This document shows positions 9,059 through 19,177 of a stretch of DNA of 64,000 nucleotides, piece after piece. Each line of letters starts with the position of its first letter. The stretch's first letter is position 1. This DNA comes from Pseudonocardia sp. HH130629-09 (GTDB lineage Bacteria; Actinomycetota; Actinomycetes; Mycobacteriales; Pseudonocardiaceae). The stretch is taken from the NCBI RefSeq assembly GCF_001294645.1, contig NZ_CP011868.1, positions 1,302,001 through 1,366,000 of the forward strand, given 5' to 3'. A model generated the notes under the pieces. It saw nothing but the letters and a program-made list of their open reading frames with translations. It was not told where the DNA came from and did not search any database. The translations under genes and the position numbers were made by a program.

Positions 9059-10555
9059 GTGAGCCGCAGCTACACCGTGCGCACCTACGGGTGCCAGATG
9101 AACGTGCACGACTCGGAGCGGATGGCCGGTCTGCTGGAGGACGCCGGGTACGCCCGGGCCGAGGACCCCGACACCGCCGACGTCGTCGTGTTCAACACCT
9201 GCGCGGTGCGGGAGAACGCGGACAACAAGCTCTACGGCAACCTCGGGCACCTGCGCCCGCGCAAGGTCGCCAACCCGGACATGCAGATCGCCGTCGGCGG
9301 CTGCCTGGCCCAGAAGGACCGCGACACGATCACCCGGCGGGCGCCGTGGGTCGACGTCGTGTTCGGCACGCACAACGTGCACGCACTGCCGACCCTCCTG
9401 GAACGCGCCCGGCACAACGACGAGGCCCAGGTCGAGATCGCCGAGGCGCTCGAGGTGTTCCCCTCGACGTTGCCCGCGCGCCGCGACTCCGCCTACGCCG
9501 GCTGGGTGTCGATCTCGGTGGGCTGCAACAACACCTGCACGTTCTGCATCGTGCCGTCGCTGCGCGGCAAGGAGCGCGACCGCCGCCCCGGCGACGTGCT
9601 CGCCGAGGTGCAGACCCTCGCCGCCGACGGCGTGCTGGAGGTGACCCTGCTCGGACAGAACGTGAACGCCTACGGCTCGGACATGGGTGACAGGCAGGCG
9701 TTCTCGAAGCTCCTGCGGGCCTGCGGCGAGGTCGAGGGGCTGGAGCGGGTGCGGTTCACCAGCCCGCACCCGCGCGACTTCACCTCCGACGTCATCGCCG
9801 CGATGGCGCAGACCCCGAACGTCTGCCCGCAGCTGCACATGCCCCTGCAGTCCGGCTCCGACGACGTCCTGCGCCGGATGCGTCGCAGCTACCGCTCGGA
9901 GCGGTTCCTCTCGATCCTGGCCGAGGTGCGGGAGTCGATCCCGCACGCGGCGATCACCACCGACATCATCGTCGGGTTCCCGGGCGAGACCGAGCAGGAC
10001 TTCGCCGACACCCTCGACGTCGTCGAGCGGGCCCGGTTCGCCGCGGCGTTCACCTTCCAGTACTCGAAGCGCCCCGGCACCCCGGCCGCGGACCTGCCCG
10101 ACCAGCTGCCCAAGGCCGTCGTGCAGGAGCGCTACGAGCGCCTCGTCGCACTGCAGGAGCGGATCTCCTGGGAGGAGAACCGCACACAGGAGGGCACGGT
10201 GGTGGAGCTGCTGGTGTCCACCGGCGAGGGGCGCAAGGACGCGGCGACCGCCCGTCTCACCGGTCGTGCCCGGGACGGGCGGCTGGTGCACTTCGCGCCC
10301 GGTACCGCGACCGGCATCCGGCCCGGGGACGTCGTCACCGTCCGGATCGACCGGGGCGCCCCGCACCACCTCGTCGCCGACGGCGGCGTGCTCACCCACC
10401 GCCGCACCCGCGCCGGCGACGCCGCCGAGGCCGGCGAGCGCCCGTCCGGGGCACCCACCACGCTGGGGCTGCCGGCGTTCGGCGCTCCGGCGTCCGAGCC
10501 GGCTCCCGCCGCGCCGTCCTGCGGCGTCCCCGCCACCACCGGAGGTCCCCGATGA
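9059..10555 (+). CDS. miaB: tRNA-2-methylthio-N6-dimethylallyladenosine synthase
   Basis: This 498-residue radical-SAM enzyme adds the 2-methylthio group to i6A37 of tRNAs reading UNN codons. The N-terminal UPF0004 domain has [16 protein letters not shown] and GCLAQ, the second iron-sulfur cluster cysteines. The radical-SAM cluster is C156/C160/C163. A TRAM domain follows (about 380-445). The last 50 residues are an Ala/Pro-rich tail. The GTG at 9059 was chosen because it begins just before the conserved [11 protein letters not shown]. It overlaps the next gene (ATGA), and miaA, the enzyme that makes its substrate, lies a few genes downstream. Confidence 0.95.
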   Translation: MSRSYTVRTYGCQMNVHDSERMAGLLEDAGYARAEDPDTADVVVFNTCAVRENADNKLYGNLGHLRPRKVANPDMQIAVGGCLAQKDRDTITRRAPWVDVVFGTHNVHALPTLLERARHNDEAQVEIAEALEVFPSTLPARRDSAYAGWVSISVGCNNTCTFCIVPSLRGKERDRRPGDVLAEVQTLAADGVLEVTLLGQNVNAYGSDMGDRQAFSKLLRACGEVEGLERVRFTSPHPRDFTSDVIAAMAQTPNVCPQLHMPLQSGSDDVLRRMRRSYRSERFLSILAEVRESIPHAAITTDIIVGFPGETEQDFADTLDVVERARFAAAFTFQYSKRPGTPAADLPDQLPKAVVQERYERLVALQERISWEENRTQEGTVVELLVSTGEGRKDAATARLTGRARDGRLVHFAPGTATGIRPGDVVTVRIDRGAPHHLVADGGVLTHRRTRAGDAAEAGERPSGAPTTLGLPAFGAPASEPAPAAPSCGVPATTGGPR

Positions 10556-10998
10556 GCGACGTGTCCCCGCAGACCCGCGCCGAGATCGACCGGGCCGGGC
10601 GCGGCGTCGCCCGCCGGATCGACCCTGGCGCGCGCGCCATGCTGATCGCGGTGGCGATCGTCGCCGCGGTCGCCGCGCTGCTGCTGCCGTGGGTGGCGGG
10701 CACTCCGGGCTGGCAGGTGCTGTCCTCGGGTACCTCCGGGCCGCTCCCGACGCTGTTCTCGTTCACGATGACCGGGTTCGCCGTCGTGGTGTCGGCCGCG
10801 GCGCTGCTGACCCGGCTATGGGCACTCGCGTGGTTCGCGGCCTTCGGCTGCGGGATCTCCTCGGTGAACGGGCTGTGGGCGATCTGGTCGCAGCAGACCG
10901 GCGCCGAGGCAGGCCCCGGGTTCGGGATGGTTCTCGGCGTGGTCGCCGTGGTGCTGCTGACCTTCGTGTGGGCGGGCGCCGCGCTGCAGCGCGACTGA
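10552..10998 (+). CDS. conserved membrane protein (Rv2732c-like)
   Basis: This 148-residue protein has about four hydrophobic segments (around 30-48, 62-85, 90-108 and 120-140) and a charged N-terminus. It occupies the place of Rv2732c next to miaB in mycobacteria, and its ATG overlaps the miaB stop. It contains the tryptophan-rich loop [12 protein letters not shown]. The function is not known. It is probably a cytoplasmic membrane protein translated together with miaB. Confidence 0.8.
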   Translation: MSDVSPQTRAEIDRAGRGVARRIDPGARAMLIAVAIVAAVAALLLPWVAGTPGWQVLSSGTSGPLPTLFSFTMTGFAVVVSAAALLTRLWALAWFAAFGCGISSVNGLWAIWSQQTGAEAGPGFGMVLGVVAVVLLTFVWAGAALQRD

Positions 10999-11001
10999 CC
11001 C

Positions 11002-12393
11002 CTACCGCTCGTCGACCGCCTGCTCGGCGGCGGTGAGCCACTCCCGCCACTGTGCCGCCTGCGCGCGGGCCTGCTCGGCGCGCCTGCGGTCACCGGCCGC
11101 CTCGGCCTTCTCCGCCTGCGCCTCGAACTGCTCGACCCGCGCCCGGAACTGCTCGACGCGCGCCTGGGTCTCGGGGTCGGTGCGGCGCCACTGCGCGTCC
11201 GCGGCGGCGGCGACCTTGTCCTCGATCCCGCGCAGCCGTCCCTCCAGGGTGCGGATCTGTTCGCGCGGGACCTTGCCGATGGCCTCCCAGCGCTCCTGGA
11301 TCTCACGCAGCCGGGCCCGTGCGCCGTCCGGGTCGGACAGGTCGATCGTCTCGGCCTCGGCGAGCAGCGCCCGCTTCGCCTCGGCGTTCTCGGCGAACTC
11401 GGTGTCGCGGGCGGAGAAGTGCTCGCCGCGGCGGGCGAAGAAGCGGTCCTGCGCGCCGCGGAAGCGGGCCCACAGCGCGTCGTCGGCCTCGCGGTGGGCG
11501 CGGCCCGCCGCCTTCCACTCGGTCATCAGGTCGCGGTAGGCGGCCGCGGTCGCGTTCCACTCGTCGGAGTCGGCGAGGGCCTCGGCCTGCGCGACGAGCT
11601 CCTCCTTGCGGGCCTTCGCGGTGACCCGCTGGCGGTCGAGGTCGGCGAAGTGCGAGCCGCGCCGCCGGTTGAACGCCTCGCGGGCCTTCGAGAAGCGCTT
11701 CCACAGCTGCTCGTCGGTCTTCTTGTCGACGCCGCGGATGGTGCGCCACTCGTCGAGGATCGCCTTGTACCGGTCCCCGGCCTGCTTCCACTGGGTGGAG
11801 TCCACGGCCATCTTCTCGGCCTCGACGGCGAGCGCCTCCTTGCGGGCGACGGCGTCGTGCCGGGCGCGCTCGCGCTCCTCCTTCGCCGCGCTGACGCCCT
11901 GCTCGGCGAGGCCGACCAGCTCGTCGAGCCGCGTGCGCAGGGCGGGCACGTCCCCGACCACGTGCGCGGAGTCGAGGCCGTCGCGCAGCGCGGTCAGCGC
12001 GGTCAGCGACGCCTTCGCGTCCCCGCCGCCGGCGATCCGCGCGGCGAGCACCTCGGTCTCGGTGACCAGCGCGTCGAACCGCTTCGCGTAGTGCTCCAGG
12101 CCCTCGGCGGGCGGCCCGGCCTGGTAGGAGCCGACGACCCGCTCGCCGTCGGCGGTGACCAGGGTGATGGTGCCGTCGTCGTCGGCGCGGCCCCAGCGGC
12201 CCGGGTCGTCGGCCGCGGAGGGCACCGGGGACGGCAGGGCGGCGGGCGGTGCGGGCGGTGCGACCGCGGCCGGGGCGGGCACGGGTCGGGCGGCGGGCGG
12301 CGGTCCGGGCCGGGGCGGCCCCGGCTTCGGCGGGGTGGCCCGGGCGGGCTCGGCACCCTGTCCTGCAGCGTCGGTCGCGTGGGTCTCGGACAC
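11002..12393 (-). CDS. DUF349 domain-containing protein (Rv2731-like)
   Basis: This 463-residue acidic/Arg-rich protein has a Pro/Ala-rich N-terminus (about 1-75) and several DUF349 repeats, recognisable by W-(x)-(A/R)-(x)-DRYKAILDEW, LWKRFSKAREAFNRRR and its variants LWARFRGAQDRFFARR. The rest is almost entirely helical and probably coiled coil. DUF349 proteins are uncharacterised in actinobacteria; a DNA- or ribosome-related role has been proposed in other groups. The GTG at 12393 follows GGAGG by 8 bases; an earlier start at 12468 gives only unconserved sequence. It has the same place and orientation as Rv2731. Confidence 0.82.
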   Translation of the reverse strand: MSETHATDAAGQGAEPARATPPKPGPPRPGPPPAARPVPAPAAVAPPAPPAALPSPVPSAADDPGRWGRADDDGTITLVTADGERVVGSYQAGPPAEGLEHYAKRFDALVTETEVLAARIAGGGDAKASLTALTALRDGLDSAHVVGDVPALRTRLDELVGLAEQGVSAAKEERERARHDAVARKEALAVEAEKMAVDSTQWKQAGDRYKAILDEWRTIRGVDKKTDEQLWKRFSKAREAFNRRRGSHFADLDRQRVTAKARKEELVAQAEALADSDEWNATAAAYRDLMTEWKAAGRAHREADDALWARFRGAQDRFFARRGEHFSARDTEFAENAEAKRALLAEAETIDLSDPDGARARLREIQERWEAIGKVPREQIRTLEGRLRGIEDKVAAAADAQWRRTDPETQARVEQFRARVEQFEAQAEKAEAAGDRRRAEQARAQAAQWREWLTAAEQAVDER

Positions 12394-12594
12394 CGGTAGG
12401 TCCTCCTCGTTCGGCCCGCCGCGGGGCGGGCGCCCCGTGCGGACGTCCGTCCGGGGCCGTGCGCGCACCGGATCCTCGCGCGGTGCGGAGGCCGGAACGG
12501 CGATTCAAGCAGGTCCACCGCCCTCGGGGGAACCGCATGCCCTCCGGCCGGGTACGGGAGTCGTGGCCGCGGGCGCTGATTACCCTCGGAGCCC

Positions 12595-13293
12595 GTGCCC
12601 GCCGCGATCGCCGTCCTGCCCCAGCCCCCGCTCCTCGTCCCCGCCCTGAGCGGCGACGCGGCGGTCGAGACCGAGGGGCTGCGGGAGGCCGTCGTCGCCG
12701 CGGTGACGGGTCTCGCCGCGGCGGCCCAGCGCTGGGTCGTCGTCGGCGCCGACCCCGGCGGGCGGCGCACCGTGGACCCGGGCACCCACGGCACCTTCGC
12801 CGGCTACGGCCGCGACGTCCCCGTCGCGCTGCCCGGCGCGGCCGGTCCGGACGAGGGCGCCGAGCTGCCGCTGCCGCTGCTGGTCGCGGCCTGGGCGGCC
12901 CCGGCCGGGGTCGGCTCGGCGCGCGGCGAGCTCGTCGCACCGGACGCCCCGGTCGCGGACTGCCTGGCGCTGGGCGCGGAGCTGGCCGGCGAGGGGGTGG
13001 GGCTGCTCGTCGTCGGTGACGGCGCGGCCAAGCACACCGCGAAGGCCCCCGGCGGGTTCGACGGCCGGGCCGAGGCGTTCGACGCCGTCGTCGCCGCCGC
13101 GTTCGACGCCGGTGACCCCGAGCCGCTCGCCCGGCTCGACCCGGACGGCGCCGCCGCGCTCTGGGCCTCGGGCCGCGCGCCGTGGCAGGTGCTGGCCGGT
13201 GCCGCGCGCGGGTGCTCCTGGACGGCGGCACACCGGCACACCTCGATGCCCTACGGCGTCGCCTACCACGTGGCGCTGTGGGAACCGGCGTGA
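12595..13293 (+). CDS. class III extradiol dioxygenase-like protein (Rv2728c-like)
   Basis: This 232-residue protein begins [19 protein letters not shown] and has the fold pattern of the B subunit of class III extradiol dioxygenases (LigB-like, MEMO relatives). In the usual order the metal ligand histidines would lie near the N-terminus, but this group has replaced most of them, so enzyme activity is doubtful. It sits directly before miaA as Rv2728c does, and its TGA overlaps the GTG of miaA. A role with tRNA modification is a guess from position only. Confidence 0.72.
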   Translation: MPAAIAVLPQPPLLVPALSGDAAVETEGLREAVVAAVTGLAAAAQRWVVVGADPGGRRTVDPGTHGTFAGYGRDVPVALPGAAGPDEGAELPLPLLVAAWAAPAGVGSARGELVAPDAPVADCLALGAELAGEGVGLLVVGDGAAKHTAKAPGGFDGRAEAFDAVVAAAFDAGDPEPLARLDPDGAAALWASGRAPWQVLAGAARGCSWTAAHRHTSMPYGVAYHVALWEPA

Positions 13294-14249
13294 GCACGCC
13301 ACCACCGTCCACACCGTCACCGGCCGCACCGCCGCTGGTCGCCGTCGTCGGACCGACCGCGACCGGGAAGTCGGACCTGGGGCTGGAGCTGGCACTGGCG
13401 CTGGACGGCGACGTCGTCAACGCCGACGCCATGCAGCTCTACCGCTGCCTGGACATCGGCACCGCTAAGCTCGCCCCGCACGAGCGGCGCGGCGTCGTCC
13501 ACCACCAGCTGGACGTCCTCGACGTCACCGAGACCGCCTCGGTCGCGGCCTACCAGCGGGCGGCCCGCGCGGTCATCGAGGAGCTGCGCGCCGCCGGGCG
13601 CACCCCGGTGCTGGTCGGCGGCTCGGGGCTCTACGTGCAGGCCGTGCTCGACGAGCTGGAGTTCCCCGGCACCGACCCGGAGCTGCGCGCCGAGCTGGAG
13701 GCCGAGCTGGATCGTGACGGGTCCGGCGCGCTGCACGCCCGTCTCGCCGCGGCCGACCCGGTCGCCGCCCAGCAGGTGCTGCCCTCGAACGGCCGGCGGA
13801 TCGTCCGCGCGCTGGAGGTGATCGCACTGACCGGCAGGCCGTTCCGCGCGACCCTGCCCGGCGCCGGGGCCCCCCGCTACGACGCCGTGCTGCTCGGCGT
13901 GGACCGCGACGTCGCCGAGCTCGACGAGCGGGTCGCGCTGCGGGTGGACCGGATGTTCGACGACGGCCTGGTCGAGGAGACCCGCGCGCTGCTCCCGCGC
14001 GGGCTCGCCCACGGCCGCACCGCGTCCCGCGCGCTGGGCTACCGGCAGGTGATCGAGGCCCTCGACCGCGACCCCGACCACCCCGACCTCGCCGTCGTCC
14101 GGGAGGAGACGGTCCGCGCGACCCGGCGGTTCGTGCGCCGCCAGCGCTCCTGGTTCCGCCGGGACCGGCGCATCCACTGGCTCGACGGCGCCGACCCGGA
14201 CCTGGTGGCCTCGGCGCGTGCGGTGCTCGCTCGTAGGCTGGTGGCATGA
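13290..14249 (+). CDS. miaA: tRNA dimethylallyltransferase
   Basis: This 319-residue enzyme transfers a dimethylallyl group to A37 of tRNAs, making the substrate of MiaB. The P-loop GPTATGKS lies near residue 21, followed by [17 protein letters not shown] (substrate-binding Asp and the swinging loop) and [10 protein letters not shown]. The C-terminal insertion helix ends with [17 protein letters not shown], typical of the family. GTG at 13290 overlaps the upstream stop, and the ATG of dapF overlaps its own stop, so three genes are coupled. Confidence 0.95.
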   Translation: MSTPPPSTPSPAAPPLVAVVGPTATGKSDLGLELALALDGDVVNADAMQLYRCLDIGTAKLAPHERRGVVHHQLDVLDVTETASVAAYQRAARAVIEELRAAGRTPVLVGGSGLYVQAVLDELEFPGTDPELRAELEAELDRDGSGALHARLAAADPVAAQQVLPSNGRRIVRALEVIALTGRPFRATLPGAGAPRYDAVLLGVDRDVAELDERVALRVDRMFDDGLVEETRALLPRGLAHGRTASRALGYRQVIEALDRDPDHPDLAVVREETVRATRRFVRRQRSWFRRDRRIHWLDGADPDLVASARAVLARRLVA

Positions 14250-15115
14250 CCGGCGGCATCGCGTTCAGCAAGGGGCACGGCACGCAGAACGACTTCGTGG
14301 TGCTGCCCGACCCGGACGCCGCGCTCGACCTCACCCCGGCCCGGGTCGCGGCGGTGTGCGACCGCCGCCGCGGCCTCGGCGCGGACGGGGTGCTGCGGGT
14401 CGTGCGCTGGGCGAAGCTCGCCGGTGAGCCCGGCGTCGGGGAGCCCGTCGACGGCGTCGAGTGGTTCATGGACTACCGCAACGCCGACGGCTCGCTCGCC
14501 GAGATGTGCGGGAACGGCCTGCGTGTGTTCGCCCGCTACCTGCACGAGCGCGGCTGGGCCACGGGTGGCCCGGTCGGCACCCGCAACGGGGTGCTCGACA
14601 CCGCCGTCGGGCCGGACGGGGTCTCGGTCGGTCTCGGGACGGTCGGCGTCGGCCCGGCGTCGGTCGCCACCAGCGGCGACGCGCGCTTCGACGGCATCGC
14701 CCTCGACGTCGGGAACCCGCACCTGGCCTGCGTCACCGCGGCCGACCCGGACACCCTCGACCTGACCCGCGCGCCCTCCTACGACCCGGCGCTGTTCCCG
14801 AACGGGGTGAACGTCGAGTTCCTGACCCCGCTGGACGGCCCCGCCGACGGCGGCCGCATCCGGATGCGGGTGCACGAACGCGGGGTGGGGGAGACCCGCT
14901 CCTGCGGCACCGGGACCGTCGCGGCCGCCGTGGCCGCGCTGCGGCACGCCGGGCACACCGCCGGGGACGTGCAGGTCGCCGTTCCGGGCGGGCTGCTGCG
15001 GGTGACGGTGGAGGCCGGCACCGACGAGCGGACCGGGCCCACGACGCTGCACGGACCCGCGGTGCTGCTCGCCTCCGGCGAGCTGGACCGCGCGTGGTGG
15101 GACGCTCCCGCCTGA
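14246..15115 (+). CDS. dapF: diaminopimelate epimerase
   Basis: This 289-residue enzyme converts LL- to meso-diaminopimelate for lysine and peptidoglycan. Both catalytic cysteines are visible: one in [10 protein letters not shown] and the other in RSCGTGTVA. The N-terminal [12 protein letters not shown] is the family start. The length is normal. The ATG overlaps the stop of miaA. Placement between miaA and hflX is conserved across actinobacteria. Confidence 0.95.
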   Translation: MTGGIAFSKGHGTQNDFVVLPDPDAALDLTPARVAAVCDRRRGLGADGVLRVVRWAKLAGEPGVGEPVDGVEWFMDYRNADGSLAEMCGNGLRVFARYLHERGWATGGPVGTRNGVLDTAVGPDGVSVGLGTVGVGPASVATSGDARFDGIALDVGNPHLACVTAADPDTLDLTRAPSYDPALFPNGVNVEFLTPLDGPADGGRIRMRVHERGVGETRSCGTGTVAAAVAALRHAGHTAGDVQVAVPGGLLRVTVEAGTDERTGPTTLHGPAVLLASGELDRAWWDAPA

Positions 15116-15169
15116 GGCTCGCGAATCGGGGCGGACACGAGCCGCGCGACGTGGGAGGATGGGGGCAAG

Positions 15170-16660
15170 ATGACTGATGCCCACACGCACCCCTCCGTGA
15201 CCCCCTCCACGTCGAACCCGGTTCCGACGGGTGGCGAGCTCGACCTGGAGGAGCGCACGTCGCTGCGCCGGATCCACGGGCTGTCCACCGAGCTCACCGA
15301 CATCACCGAGGTCGAGTACCGCAAGCTCCAGCTGGAGCGGGTCGTGCTCGTCGGCGTCTGGACCGAGGGCACGGCCGAGCAGGCCGACAACTCGATGACC
15401 GAGCTGGCCCGCCTCGCCGAGACCGCCGGTTCCGAGGTGATGGACGGCCTCGTGCAGCGCCGCTCCAGCCCGGACCCGGCCACGTTCATCGGCTCCGGCA
15501 AGGTCGAGGAGCTGCTCGGGGTCGTCCGCGCCACCGGCGCCGACACCGTGATCTGCGACGGCGAGCTGTCACCCGGCCAGCTCCGTCAGCTGGAGGAGCG
15601 GCTCAAGGTCAAGGTCATCGACCGGACCGCGCTGATCCTCGACATCTTCGCCCAGCACGCCCGCTCCCGGGACGGCAAGGCCCAGGTCGAGCTCGCGCAG
15701 CTGTCCTACCTGCTGCCGCGGCTGCGCGGCTGGGGCGAGGCGCTGTCCCGGCAGGTCGGTGGCCGGGCCGCGGGCGGTGTCGGTATCGGTGGCCGTGGCC
15801 CCGGTGAGACGAAGATCGAGCTGGACCGGCGCCGCATCCGTGCGCGGATGTCGAAGCTGCGCCGCGAGATCGGTGCGATGCGCCAGGTCCGCGAGACCCA
15901 GCGCGGCAGCCGTCGCCGCAACGAGATCCCCTCGGTCGCGATCGTCGGCTACACCAACGCGGGCAAGTCGAGCCTGCTCAACCAGCTCACCGACGCCGGG
16001 GTGCTGGTGCAGGACGCGCTGTTCGCGACGCTGGACCCGACCACCCGCAAGGCACAGACGCCCGACGGGCACGACTACACCCTCACCGACACCGTCGGGT
16101 TCGTGCGGCACCTGCCGCACCAGCTCGTCGAGGCGTTCCGCTCCACGCTGGAGGAGGCCGCCCGGGCCGACCTGCTGGTGCACGTCGTCGACGGGTCCGA
16201 CCCGCTGCCCGACGACCAGATCGCCGCGGTCCGGCAGGTGCTCGTCGAGGTGGGGGAGGCCGCGGGCGACACGATGCCCCCCGAGCTGCTCGTGATCAAC
16301 AAGATCGACGCGGCCGGTGACCTCGCGCTGGCCCGGCTGCGGCACGCCCAGCCGGACGCCGTGTTCGTCTCGGCACACAGCGGCACCGGGATCGACCGGC
16401 TCCGCGAGCACATCGCCGAGCGCCTGCCGCGCCCGGACTACGAGGTCGACCTCCTGCTGCCCTACACCGAGGGTGCGCTGGTCGCGCGGCTGCACGACGA
16501 CGGCGAGATCCTCGCCGAGTCCCACACCGCCGACGGCACCCGGATCCGGGCGCGGGTGAAGCCGGAGCTGGGCACCGCGGTGCTGCCGTTCGCGGTGGCG
16601 GGCTCTGCCGTCCCGACCGGGACCGGCGCCGACCTGCCGGCGACGGCAGCGGGCCACTGA
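15170..16660 (+). CDS. hflX: GTPase HflX
   Basis: This 496-residue GTPase acts on ribosomes, splitting stalled or hibernating 70S particles. The N-terminal HflX domain (about 50-210) includes the glycine-rich GGRAAGGVGIGGRGPGET linker. The GTPase domain has G1 GYTNAGKSS, G3 DTVGF and G4 NKID. A short C-terminal domain follows. The ATG is preceded by GGGAGGATGGGGG. It is 54 bases downstream of dapF, so it may have its own promoter. Confidence 0.95.
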   Translation: MTDAHTHPSVTPSTSNPVPTGGELDLEERTSLRRIHGLSTELTDITEVEYRKLQLERVVLVGVWTEGTAEQADNSMTELARLAETAGSEVMDGLVQRRSSPDPATFIGSGKVEELLGVVRATGADTVICDGELSPGQLRQLEERLKVKVIDRTALILDIFAQHARSRDGKAQVELAQLSYLLPRLRGWGEALSRQVGGRAAGGVGIGGRGPGETKIELDRRRIRARMSKLRREIGAMRQVRETQRGSRRRNEIPSVAIVGYTNAGKSSLLNQLTDAGVLVQDALFATLDPTTRKAQTPDGHDYTLTDTVGFVRHLPHQLVEAFRSTLEEAARADLLVHVVDGSDPLPDDQIAAVRQVLVEVGEAAGDTMPPELLVINKIDAAGDLALARLRHAQPDAVFVSAHSGTGIDRLREHIAERLPRPDYEVDLLLPYTEGALVARLHDDGEILAESHTADGTRIRARVKPELGTAVLPFAVAGSAVPTGTGADLPATAAGH

Positions 16661-16695
16661 GTGGGCGGCCGGGTGGGCCACCGCGTCCGGGGGTC

Positions 16696-17760
16696 GTGGC
16701 CCGTCGCCTGACCACGGTCCTCTGCCTGACCGGTGCGCTCACGGGTGCGGCCGCGCCGCCGCCCGGGGCGCACCCGGTCTGCACCGTCGACGACCCGCGG
16801 CTGGCGGAGCTGTCCGGGCTGGTCGCCGAGGGCGCGCCCGGCGGAGCCCCGCAGCGCTACCACGCGATCGTCGACGGCGGGGGGGCCGCGCGGACGTTCA
16901 CCCTGGACCCGTCTGGCTGCGCGGTCACCGGTACCCGGCAGGCCGACGTCCCGGTCACCGACGTCGAGGACCTCGGGCTCGGACCGGGCGGGGAACTCTG
17001 GCTCGCCGACACCGGTGACAACGGGGCACAGCGTGGCTCGGTCAGGCTCGTCGTGCTGCCCCCGGCCGGGCCCCCACGCGTGTACGACCTGGTCCACCCC
17101 GACGGTCCGCGCGACGTCGAGGCGCTGCTGGTCGGCGACGACGGCGTGCCCCTGCTGGTCGACAAGACCACCGGGGCCGCCGGGGTGTACCGACCCGACG
17201 CACCGCTGCGCGAGGGCGGGGGCCCGGTCCCGCTGCGCCGGGTGGCACAGGTCGTGCTGCCCTGGTCGGGCACCGGCGGCGGGCCGCTCGGGGCCGCCGG
17301 GTCCCGCACGATCACCGGCGGCGGGGTCTCACCGGCCGGGGCCGACGGCGGACGCGCCGCCGTGCTGCGGACCTACACCGACGCCTGGGTGTTCCCGCTG
17401 CCCGTCGGCGGACCGGCGACGGCCGACGTGCTGGTCGCGGCGCTGGGCGGGGCACCGCTGCCGGTGCCGTTGCCGGACGAGGCCCAGGGCGAGGCGATCG
17501 CCCCGGACGGCCGGGGTGCACTGCACTCCGGCAGCGAGGCCCGGGGCCTGACCGCGGCGGCGATCACCGTCGTCCCGGGCGCGGTGCCCGCGGCGACCGG
17601 CCCGCAGGCACCCGTCGTGGCCCAGCCCGCCGAGGTGCCGGAGTACCGCACGTACCCGTCGTGGCTGCCCGCCGCGGGCGGGGCCGCGGTGCTCGCAGTG
17701 CTGCTGGTGACCGGTGCCGTCGCGATGTCCCTGCACGGACGGCGCCGCCGGTCCCGCTGA
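16696..17760 (+). CDS. secreted, membrane-anchored beta-propeller-like protein
   Basis: This 354-residue protein has a signal peptide (MARRLTTVLCLTGALTGAAA), an extracellular region and a C-terminal membrane helix (about 318-342) followed by RRRRSR, so it is probably held on the outside of the membrane. The motif DVEDLGLGPGG with LADTGDNGAQR and later RDVEALLVGDDG recalls propeller proteins related to esterase-like phytases or NHL repeats. No catalytic residues can be named. It follows hflX by 35 bases. The function is unknown. Confidence 0.68.
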   Translation: MARRLTTVLCLTGALTGAAAPPPGAHPVCTVDDPRLAELSGLVAEGAPGGAPQRYHAIVDGGGAARTFTLDPSGCAVTGTRQADVPVTDVEDLGLGPGGELWLADTGDNGAQRGSVRLVVLPPAGPPRVYDLVHPDGPRDVEALLVGDDGVPLLVDKTTGAAGVYRPDAPLREGGGPVPLRRVAQVVLPWSGTGGGPLGAAGSRTITGGGVSPAGADGGRAAVLRTYTDAWVFPLPVGGPATADVLVAALGGAPLPVPLPDEAQGEAIAPDGRGALHSGSEARGLTAAAITVVPGAVPAATGPQAPVVAQPAEVPEYRTYPSWLPAAGGAAVLAVLLVTGAVAMSLHGRRRRSR

Positions 17761-17789
17761 CCGCGGGAACCGGGCGCCGCTTGAGGAGG

Positions 17790-18548
17790 TCAGAGGCGGC
17801 GCAGGACCGCCACGACGCGGCCGAGGATCGACGCGTCGTCACCCGGGATCGGATCGTAGGCGGCGTTCGCCGGCATCAGCCAGATGTGCCCGTCCTTGCG
17901 GCGGAACGTCTTGACCGTCGCCTCGCCGTCGATCATCGCGGCCACGATCTCGCCCTGCTCGGCCACCGGCTGCTGGCGCACGACGACCCAGTCGCCGTCG
18001 GTGATCGCGGCGTCGACCATCGAGTCGCCCTTGACGTTGAGCAGGAACAGAGTGCCCTCGCCGACGATCTCACGCGGCAGCGGGAACACGTCCTGCACGG
18101 CCTGCTCGGCCAGGATCGGGCCACCGGCGGCGATGTCGCCGATGAGCGGCACGAACGCCGGCGCCGGCCGCGCGGAACGCAGCTCGGCCGTGTCGGCGTC
18201 GGAGTCCGACCCGTCGGTGCCGGCGATCTGCTCCGGGCTGCGGACGTCGACCGCGCGGGTGCGGTTCGGGTCGCGCCGGAGGAAGCCCTTGCGCTCCAGG
18301 GTCCGGAGCTGGTGGTGCACCGACGAGGTGGACGTGAGGCCCACCGCGTCACCGATCTCGCGGACGCTGGGCGGGTAGCCGTACCGGTCCACCCAGTCCC
18401 GGATGACGGCCAGGACCTTCTTCTGCCGCGGGGTCAGGCCGCGGGTGTCGGTCGCGGGGTCGGGGAACTCCCGGACCGTCGCGGATCCCCGGTCCGCGGC
18501 GGTGCCGGTCACGCCGGGACCACCGTGTCCGGTGTCGTCCGCTGCCAT
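17790..18548 (-). CDS. lexA: SOS repressor LexA
   Basis: This 252-residue repressor controls the DNA-damage response. The winged helix (about 38-98) has [23 protein letters not shown]. The autocleavage site is Ala141-Gly142 in DIAAGGP, with catalytic Ser176 in GDSMVDA and Lys213 in ATVKTF. The 35-residue N-terminal extension is unconserved, and a start nearer residue 38 is possible. A LexA box lies 59 bases upstream of the ATG, fitting autoregulation. Confidence 0.95.
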   Translation of the reverse strand: MAADDTGHGGPGVTGTAADRGSATVREFPDPATDTRGLTPRQKKVLAVIRDWVDRYGYPPSVREIGDAVGLTSTSSVHHQLRTLERKGFLRRDPNRTRAVDVRSPEQIAGTDGSDSDADTAELRSARPAPAFVPLIGDIAAGGPILAEQAVQDVFPLPREIVGEGTLFLLNVKGDSMVDAAITDGDWVVVRQQPVAEQGEIVAAMIDGEATVKTFRRKDGHIWLMPANAAYDPIPGDDASILGRVVAVLRRL

Positions 18549-18606
18549 CGCATTCGCCTCCTCGGGGTACTTACGGCGACGACCCTAGCCGTCGCGGGCC
18601 CGTTCG

Positions 18607-18622
18607 CCAAACATGCGTTCGA
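18607..18622 (-). promoter_or_regulatory. LexA box in the lexA promoter
   Basis: CCAAACATGCGTTCGA matches the actinobacterial SOS box TCGAAC-N4-GTTCGA with a perfect right half and 4 of 6 in the left half. It lies upstream of lexA, so it probably mediates autorepression. Confidence 0.6.
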
Positions 18623-18686
18623 AGTCGCCCGGGCGTGTCGTGGATTCCGTCGGGTCGTGGTGGTAGAACATCGCACAGGCGTTCGA

Positions 18687-18702
18687 TCGAACACCGGTTC
18701 GA
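18687..18702 (+). promoter_or_regulatory. perfect LexA box between lexA and the divergent gene
   Basis: TCGAACACCGGTTCGA is a perfect match to the actinobacterial SOS box TCGAAC-N4-GTTCGA. It lies 18 bases before the first possible start of the divergent small membrane protein and 139 bases before lexA, so it most likely controls the divergent gene. Confidence 0.85.
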
Positions 18703-18720
18703 TCGTTCTGGTTCGATCGG

Positions 18721-19014
18721 ATGCCGTCCGCGTCGCCGTCCGGCCGCGCGGGGCGACCGGCAGCGGGAGCGGCAGTGGGGGTGGCGATCGTGGACGCAGC
18801 GGTCATCGGGGGCATGACGGTCATCGGACGGGCTGCGGTCGGCCCCGCGGCCGACGTGGTGCGGGCGGTCCCGGCACCGGGTCCCGTGCGCCGCGTGGTG
18901 GCGGCGGTGAGTGTCCTGCTCGCCTCGGCGGCCGCGGTCGTCGCGCTCGGGGTGGTCGCCGACGTCGCCGCCCACGGCCCGGCCGTGCCGCCCGCGGTCG
19001 GCGCGCCACGCTGA
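18721..19014 (+). CDS. small SOS-linked membrane protein, copy 1 (DivS/ChiZ position)
   Basis: This protein has 97 residues if it starts at ATG 18721, or 66 if it starts at ATG 18814, which has GGGGG before it. It has one membrane helix (VVAAVSVLLASAAAVVALGVV) near the C-terminus and ends VGAPR. The gene divergent from lexA encodes the SOS cell-division inhibitor ChiZ (Rv2719c) in mycobacteria and DivS in corynebacteria, both single-pass membrane proteins; this one has no LysM domain. A perfect LexA box precedes it. Its helix and tail closely resemble those of the next gene. A division-inhibitor role is inferred from place and regulation. Confidence 0.6.
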   Translation: MPSASPSGRAGRPAAGAAVGVAIVDAAVIGGMTVIGRAAVGPAADVVRAVPAPGPVRRVVAAVSVLLASAAAVVALGVVADVAAHGPAVPPAVGAPR

Positions 19015-19081
19015 GAGCGTCTCCGGCACGGGCGGTGAACTGCGGAGACGCGGTTGTTGTCGGTGTCGGGTGCTACACCGC

Positions 19082-19097
19082 TCGTACGCCCGTTCGA
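19082..19097 (+). promoter_or_regulatory. LexA box upstream of the second membrane protein
   Basis: TCGTACGCCCGTTCGA matches TCGAAC-N4-GTTCGA at 11 of the 12 defined positions. It lies 80 bases before the ATG of the second small membrane protein and after the stop of the first, so the second gene appears to have its own SOS-controlled promoter. Confidence 0.65.
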
Positions 19098-19177
19098 CCG
19101 GGCTCAGGGAAGGGCCGGTCGGGAGCGGGGGAGACGAGACCGCCCGGGGGCCGGGTGGTCCGACGGCAGGAGGAGCC